Of a DNA stretch of 42,500 nucleotides, positions 36,917 to 42,500 are shown piece by piece. The notes beneath the pieces were generated by a model. That model made no database searches and was not told the DNA's origin. It saw nothing but the letters and a program-made list of their open reading frames with translations. Made by a program: the position numbers and the translations under genes. The stretch spans positions 12,230,908 to 12,273,407 of the forward strand of contig NC_135550.1 of the NCBI RefSeq assembly GCF_964340395.1. The letters are read 5' to 3'. How positions within the stretch are numbered: position 1 is the first letter of the stretch; each line of letters begins with the position of its first letter. Origin of the DNA: Glandiceps talaboti. Its lineage: Eukaryota > Hemichordata > Enteropneusta > Spengelidae.

Positions 36917-37226
36917 ACTTCTGCCCGATGTTACTATCATCATGGGCATGGGTGGTGTTGGTGACGCGGCGGGGTGATTCATTTCGGGTAGAAAATAATC
37001 CCTTCTTTTTGAGAAATGTCGATGTTATCATCTTTATATTATCTGACGCGAATATCAAAGTAACTTAGATTTGCAATATTCATGCATCCCCCCCCACCTA
37101 CAGTGTGCCATACAATGACAATAAACTTATAGAAATACAATCTAAAAAATAGAAAGCTGGTAACAGTTTTTCATAACTGAAATGAACAATCACGAAATAA
37201 CGAACAAAGTGGTCTAGCAGACTCAC
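36917..37226. other. unassigned DNA
   Basis: A poly-C run lies at 37088-37096; no gene recognised. Confidence 0.55.
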
Positions 37227-37348
37227 AGAAAGCATCTTGTATGGTAAATATGTCAGGCATCTTCAATTCTTCACATTCATATTCCAATAATAGTCTTCCT
37301 TTTGATTTTGTCGGGTCAGTTGTTCCACAAGAATTGATCTCGATTAAC
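37227..37348 (-). other. candidate minus-strand internal exon
   Basis: On the minus strand the segment is preceded by a CT-rich stretch ending CCCCCAGCAG (two alternative AG acceptors, 37348 or 37351) and followed by the consensus donor GTGAGT (37226-37221). It stays open for about 40 codons with protein-like composition, including a segment reading GRLLLEYECEELKMPDIFT. I do not recognise the family. The exit phase is 1 and the entry phase 2. Chance is a realistic alternative. Confidence 0.2.
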
Positions 37349-37652
37349 CTGCTGGGGGCGCCAAGAATAGACATTACAAAGAAAAGCCGAGGCAAGGCCA
37401 AAAGACGTAATTACTGTTATTTTATGTAAGACACAGTTTTTACATTGACAAAAGATTAAGAACCGGTTTAAGCCTTTCCATTTTCTTTCTCAATTCAGCA
37501 TTAAACACTTTAAATGATCATAGCCAAAGTAAATTTCAAGCGCCTTTACAGTTTGTTGCGTCCACTTCGGCCCTGTTGGAGTATCTGCCTTTAATAGTTT
37601 TCCAATTCGTTCCAAGCCAAATTCTTCCGCAGTCATCTAGTACTGCAAAGTC
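37349..37652. other. unassigned DNA
   Basis: No gene or repeat recognised; runs up to the first unit of the 53-bp array. Confidence 0.55.
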
Positions 37653-38560
37653 AGACTGCATATGACGTCACAACAAAGTGCACATTCAGCTATTACTACC
37701 AAATCAAACTACATATGACGTCACAACAAAGTGTACATTCAGCTACTACGACCGAATGAAACTGCATATGACGTCACAACAAAGTGTACATTCAGCTATT
37801 ACTACCAAATCAAACTACATATGACGTCACAACAAAGTGCACATTCAGCTATTACTACCAAATCAAACTACATATGACGTCACAACAAAGTGCACATTCA
37901 GCTACTACTACCGAATCAAACTGCATATGACGTCACAACAAAGTGCACATTTATCTATTCCTACTATATCAAACTACATATGACGTCATAAAAAAGTATA
38001 CATTCATCTATTTGTACTATTTCAAACACCATATGACATCATAACAAAGTGTACATTAATATATTACTACTATGTAAAACTGCATATGACGTCATTTAAC
38101 AGAGTGTACGTTCATCTAATAGCATAACTACTATATCACACTACATATGACATCATAAAAAAGTGTATATTCACTTATTACTACCATGTACCAAATCAAA
38201 CTACACATGACGTCATAACAAAATGTATTCATCTATTACTTATATATCAAACTATATACAACGTCACAACAAAGTGTACATTCATCAAATACTTTTATGT
38301 CAAACTATATATGACATCACAAACAAGTGTGCATTCATCTATTACTTATATATCAAACTATATATGACATCATAACAAAGTGTACATTCATCTAATACTA
38401 CCAGCTACCAAGTCAAACTACACATGACGTCATAGCAAAGTTTACATTCATCTATTGCTTTTATGTCAAACTATATATGACATCATAACAAAGTGTACGT
38501 TAATCTATTACTTATATATCAAACTACATATGACGTCATCACAAAGTGTGCACTCATCTA
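37653..38560 (+). repeat. 53-bp minisatellite carrying the CRE octamer in most units
   Basis: Seventeen units. The octamer position begins at 37663, 37716, 37769, 37822, 37875, 37928, 37981, 38034, 38087, 38148, 38208, 38259, 38312, 38365, 38425, 38478 and 38531. Spacing is 53 bp, apart from three units of 60-61 bp and one of 51 bp. Eleven have perfect TGACGTCA; five have TGACATCA (at 38034, 38148, 38312, 38365 and 38478), the product of CpG to CpA change; one has CAACGTCA. The rest of the unit reads CAACAAAGTGTACATTCA, then KCTATTACTAC, then AAATCAAACTACATA. The left seven units are nearly identical; the right ten are diverged. Confidence 0.97.
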
Positions 38561-38803
38561 GAACTAAGTAATGGTAAAATGTACGTTTATCTATTTGTCA
38601 TATATCACACTTCACACACTAGAACGCAGTAGCAAATACTACCGTACTGTATTGTCTTTTTATGTTATACCTTTATAGGTTGTCACGGCACTACTTCCGT
38701 TTGTATAGAGAAGATGAAGTTCATTTATCTGGAAAGGGACCTCACTGTTAATGACTAATCACTTTTATTTGTTTTTCACTGTTGTTTGGATAAAACCACT
38801 TAC
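38561..38803. other. unassigned DNA
   Basis: Faint trailing similarity to the 53-bp unit (GTACGTTTATCTATTTGTCA, ATATCACACT) to about 38612, then nothing recognisable. Confidence 0.5.
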
Positions 38804-38909
38804 CATTCCCCGGCGAATCTCGGTAATTATTCTATGACTGTCTTTAAAATGGGGGGCTTTATTCAGTTCATCAAGATAAACTACTTGAAATGTCAAAATA
38901 TCTAAAATA
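38804..38909 (-). other. candidate minus-strand internal exon
   Basis: On the minus strand, TTCCTATTTACAG precedes it (acceptor AG at 38911-38910) and GTAAGT (38803-38798) follows. It is open for about 35 codons, including HFKDSHRIITEIRRGM at its end. No family is recognised. It exits in phase 0, which does not match the phase-2 entry of the candidate at 37227-37348, so the two cannot be joined directly. Confidence 0.2.
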
Positions 38910-39300
38910 CTGTAAATAGGAATTATTTTGTTGCATTTTTCGCGAAGGGTGCCTTTTAAATTTCGTCGTGATACAGAAACAATTGAAAATAAAATTACAC
39001 ATGGACTGAAATTTGTCAATCACTGTAATTATGCTAATCACTGTGATGTGACAAAGAGATTATTATTCTCTGTGTTAACTGTATGTTTAGTTCAGTAGTT
39101 GCAATAATGAGTTTGGATGTGAAAAAAACCTCACGTCACGTCAAGATACGAAATATTCATTTTGACATGTCGCCACCTTATGTCAGAAATTGATTATACT
39201 TTTGTTTTCCAGAATAACACGCTTGCTTTCACAAACAAATGTATATATGTGTACTCTCATACCTCAAGGCGCCAAGGCTACATTCATAAATAATAAACAT
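38910..39300. other. unassigned DNA
   Basis: No gene or repeat recognised. Confidence 0.55.
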
Positions 39301-39337
39301 ATGTGTGTGTGTGTTTGTGTTTGTGAGGGGGGGGGGG
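39301..39337 (+). repeat. (GT)n followed by poly-G
   Basis: GT/TTGT units to about 39324, then an eleven-base G run. Confidence 0.92.
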
Positions 39338-39435
39338 TGTTGCGTAACTTAAGCATACACGTCCCTTTCATATACCTCCCAACTTCATTCACTCCTCTCT
39401 GATTGAAAAACGATTGAAGTATCCACTATTGTACG

Positions 39436-39618
39436 CAACACATATAAGTGAAATCAACATGATTGTCTACTTTTTAAGCTTTAATTAAAAAAAAACACTT
39501 CAAATTTACCAAAACTAATTACATTTGGTTAAAGTAATTAGTTTTGGTAAATTTGAAGTTTTTTTAATTAAAGCTTAAAAAGTAGACAATCATGTTGATT
39601 TCACTTATTTGTTTGTTG
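39436..39618. repeat. long near-perfect palindrome (hairpin)
   Basis: Left arm 39444-39522 and right arm 39534-39608 are reverse complements along essentially their whole length. The only difference is a 4-nt indel in the A/T run beside TTAATT. The spacer is 11 nt (ATTTGGTTAAA). Outside 39444 and 39608, a CAACA-containing segment continues the symmetry with mismatches to about 39436 and 39618. There is no coding content. It could be a foldback element, a recent inverted duplication or an assembly artefact. Confidence 0.95.
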
Positions 39619-40630
39619 GGACACATACCGAGTTTAAACGTTTTGGGGGCGCACCGTTTACTGTGTATTCAAATATACATTCAGTGAAAGCCTACTTACT
39701 GAAGTATATACTTTACCATCACATACAATTGACTGAATTCAAACTTGGCATTAGGATATAGCTTATAAACGATCCAGTGACGTAATTTATCATACGTATA
39801 AAAAATTGAAGGATATCCCTACTATGCAATCAACTATTCCAATAATGCTACTAGACAATTGTAATGTCACTGAAGGCATGCATATACGTTAACATTTTAA
39901 TTGAAGTGTTTCATACATTGAGTAAAATATTTTTATAAAAATCAGCTTGTGCCACTGTCATATTGATTGAATCCTTTGAATTTGATCCAAACCAAAATAT
40001 TTAAAAAAAAATCTAGTTCACTTTATCTTAAGTATTTTAAATATTTTCCGACATTTTTCAGTTTATCTGTACATATAGCTGTAGAGAAAATGGCAATAGC
40101 TGTGTAGATTCTACCTTTGTCTTTTTCCCAAGAAAAAACAGCGAACTTTTATCTCCTATATGGTATGTGGAAACATATATAAACCATATGTGCAGGGGAG
40201 GTGTTAGGTAGCCGTGTAAAACATGGAGCAAGGACAGTACTATTATAGAAGAAAAAAAGAAGAGTTCTCTGTATAATGGAATTTCAGAAAAAAAGGTGAC
40301 ATATAACTCAGCAACATGTACACTTTAAATTGCATCGACACAATATAAAACATTACACTCTAGCTGTATTCATTGTAGCAGAACGGTAATGCGTGGATGG
40401 GAAATATTGAAAATGTGCCAATCTTAACTTAAAAGTCTTAGATGAAACGTATTCACTTGTCGTGAATACTTTGGAATTGATTTAACCATGCATGCATCTT
40501 GATATACCTACACGAAGTGTCATTCTAAGAGAGCTTTACCTTCTACTTTAGTACGAGAAGGTCAAACATGTCAGTTTCATCAAGAGTGCTGAAAAGGAAA
40601 CTCCTAAATCACAATCTGTAGCGAACGACT
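39619..40630. other. unassigned AT-rich DNA
   Basis: About 1 kb with no gene or repeat recognised. Confidence 0.6.
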
Positions 40631-40858
<228 letters not shown>

Positions 40859-41601
40859 TAACTGTGAGCACCACATGTCCTATAAATATTGATATGAGAG
40901 CCCCCTACTGTACTTCCAGTAAACTATTTCATCAATTTAAATTATGATAACCACAAATTTTATCGGAATGCTTTATGCAATTAGATCAATTTGTATATCA
41001 ATATGTTGCCGCCAACGGTAAGGCTTCAATCATGTCAATTATTTGTGGTTGTTTGAAACCCTTTCCCATTGCTTGATTTTTTTGCGATATTTTTTAGCGT
41101 TTCTTGTTACATACCTACACTAAAAATCTTGAAAATGTTGTCTTCCCAAATGTCAAATATTTGTAAATCACAAGTACCACCACGACAAAAACTCTGTAAC
41201 GCCAAATCGGAATCTTTCCTTCGTGCTGTCTCGATTGAATAACACCTTTCACGATAATAAAGAAAAAGCTGCCAAAGTTTAATGTGTGAATTTTATCACT
41301 TATATTCTGTTAAGTATTGAATTTCAAACAAATAACACGAGTACAGTAAGTTCACCGCGGCAAATCAATCATGTACTCATTAAAAGTATGCTATCAATAA
41401 TGTAATTGCACCAATCTCCCTGGGTAATAGTTATGAGTTTAAAATAATCATACATTATTGACAATTGCACACTTCCGTTTATGAAGATATCGTGTGTGAC
41501 TCATATGAAATGTTCCATCGGTGACGTGAATTACAAGAAGTGCTTTTTAGAAAAACAACAACCCGGATATAAAATACGTAAAACAGAAACATATGACGGA
41601 A
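40859..41601. other. unassigned DNA
   Basis: No gene recognised. Contains ATGTTGCCGCCAACGGTAAGGC near 41003-41024 (long form shown by position), faintly like the right flank of the 29.2-kb array. Confidence 0.5.
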
Positions 41602-41649
41602 CATCATCATCACCACCACCACCACCACCACCACCACCACCACCATCAC

Positions 41650-41738
<89 letters not shown>

Positions 41739-41739
41739 C
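41602..41739 (+). repeat. (CAC)n-(CAT)n trinucleotide array
   Basis: Three CAT units, a CAC block (41611-41645), then a long CAT block. In the three forward frames it reads as His, Ser/Pro and Ile/Thr runs, and in the reverse frames as Met, Asp and Val runs. No supported gene surrounds it, so it is treated as a microsatellite rather than a His-rich coding tract. Confidence 0.98.
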
Positions 41740-42126
41740 ACATACTTAACATTCTGCTCTCTTACAGCTCAAGTCAAATATTTGGTTGTATACAGAAGAA
41801 TCGTTGGATGTACATTGGAATACACAATGCCGACAACTGCAATAAACCTGTCCTTTTTCAACACGACATGACTTGAAGTCATGCCCCATATAATTAAAAG
41901 CTGAAGATTACAGAGCCAGCTGTATATACAAGAAGATTCCTTAGATGTACATTCGAAATAATGACATTTTTCATGAAAACTTTCTTCACAATTGTCAATT
42001 TGTTTTGACTTGAACCCAAGACTTTAAACATTTCTTTCCATGCCATTGAAACGGGCACTTTGTTTATTCTTTTGTAAAGTATTTTTAACCAAGTAAATAA
42101 AGGTCTTTGTGAAAAGTCAAAAAAAG
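41740..42126. other. unassigned DNA between trinucleotide arrays
   Basis: TGTATA..AGAAGA/ATTC..TAGATGTACATT-like wording appears at 41788-41816 and 41921-41953, suggesting a weak, old duplication in this interval. No gene. Confidence 0.45.
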
Positions 42127-42138
42127 TCATCATCATCC

Positions 42139-42201
<63 letters not shown>

Positions 42202-42320
42202 CCAACGACACCAGGATAGCACCACCACCAGTGGTGCCACCACTAGTACCAGCAGCAGCAGCAGCGGCAACAACAACAACAACAACAACAAAAACAACAA
42301 AAACAAAAACAAAAACAAAA
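42127..42320 (+). repeat. (CAT)n, CAC, (AGC)n, (AAC)n and (AAAAC)n compound array
   Basis: CAT units at 42127-42203, ACCACCACCAGTGGTG hairpin-forming sequence at 42221-42236, AGC units 42251-42266, AAC units 42267-42290, AAAAC units to 42320. The minus-strand 169-codon frame is driven by Met, Val and Ala runs from these repeats. Confidence 0.95.
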
Positions 42321-42500
42321 GTACCATAAGCATCAGCATGAAGTGCGAGGTCAAGGTTTGATATACCCAGTGTGCTATTTTGGCAAATTAAAGATCTGTT
42401 CACAGGAGCAGTTGTTTAAATGCCGTCGATAAGAAACTCGTCCGTTTACGAGTCACTAAAGTAGCAAAATCAGGACATCTGTCTGTATTGGATGGAGTAA
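42321..42500. other. unassigned DNA to window end
   Basis: Nothing recognisable. Confidence 0.55.

Noticed and set aside
39338-39443. TGTTGCGTAAC near 39339 as an extra arm for the palindrome at 39436-39618
   Set aside because: Only about ten bases match and the spacing is inconsistent with the main symmetry.
41479-41876. His-rich, Ser-rich, Met-rich and Asp-rich frames
   Set aside because: All frames of one CAC/CAT microsatellite stay open; there is no splice or domain context.
41894-42403. 169-codon minus frame with Val/Ala/Met runs
   Set aside because: Driven by trinucleotide arrays; the non-repeat ends are not recognisable.

Overview
This window looks like nuclear DNA from a eukaryote, most likely a metazoan and plausibly a marine invertebrate. 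The composition is AT-rich. Very long di-, tri-, tetra- and pentanucleotide arrays, several minisatellites and short inverted-repeat elements are packed at high density, and there are no closely spaced prokaryotic-style genes. The species cannot be named from this sequence. I found no protein-coding gene, tRNA, rRNA or CRISPR array that I can support. Nearly all long open frames come from translating simple repeats (Tyr-Ile, Ser-Leu, Met-Tyr-Val-Cys, His and similar runs). The window is best read as intergenic or intronic, repeat-dominated DNA.

Layout: 1-9.9 kb is unassigned AT-rich DNA broken by CATA, GTGA, GAAT, GTAAT, GTAT, AT and AG arrays, with a dispersed repeat copy at 2755-3040, a G-quadruplex tract at 4327-4356 and a degenerate pentamer field at 5919-6510. 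From 9.97 to 11.2 kb lie a ~50-bp minisatellite and a decayed TTAA-flanked palindromic MITE. From 11.9 to 13.3 kb is AT-microsatellite DNA, including one array of over 800 bp. From 14.9 to 22.6 kb lie two copies of a second MITE family (14967-15307 and 22002-22350; the second sits inside another dispersed repeat), a CT array, a 31-bp/23-bp minisatellite (17.75-18.3 kb) and a compound tetranucleotide array with inverted flanks (20.3-20.66 kb). From 26 to 29.4 kb lie a 550-bp mosaic tetranucleotide array, a 32-bp CCAAT-containing minisatellite and a TCTG/TAAC array. From 32.27 to 34.3 kb is a 2-kb array of ~57-bp units interrupted by a 160-bp coding-like island. From 35.5 to 39.6 kb lie the intact 303-bp palindromic TTAA MITE, a 53-bp minisatellite with 17 units that mostly carry the CRE octamer TGACGTCA or its CpG-decay form, and a near-perfect long palindrome. 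The last 2 kb carry a TATC/TGTC/CGTC gradient array and CAC/CAT trinucleotide arrays.

No genes work together here. What the window records is repeat biology: array birth and homogenisation, CpG decay, nested MITE insertion and palindromic elements. A few short coding-like islands with consensus splice donors (minus strand near 37.2-37.35 and 38.8-38.9 kb) or an island-like character (33.05-33.21 kb) are given as low-confidence exon candidates only.
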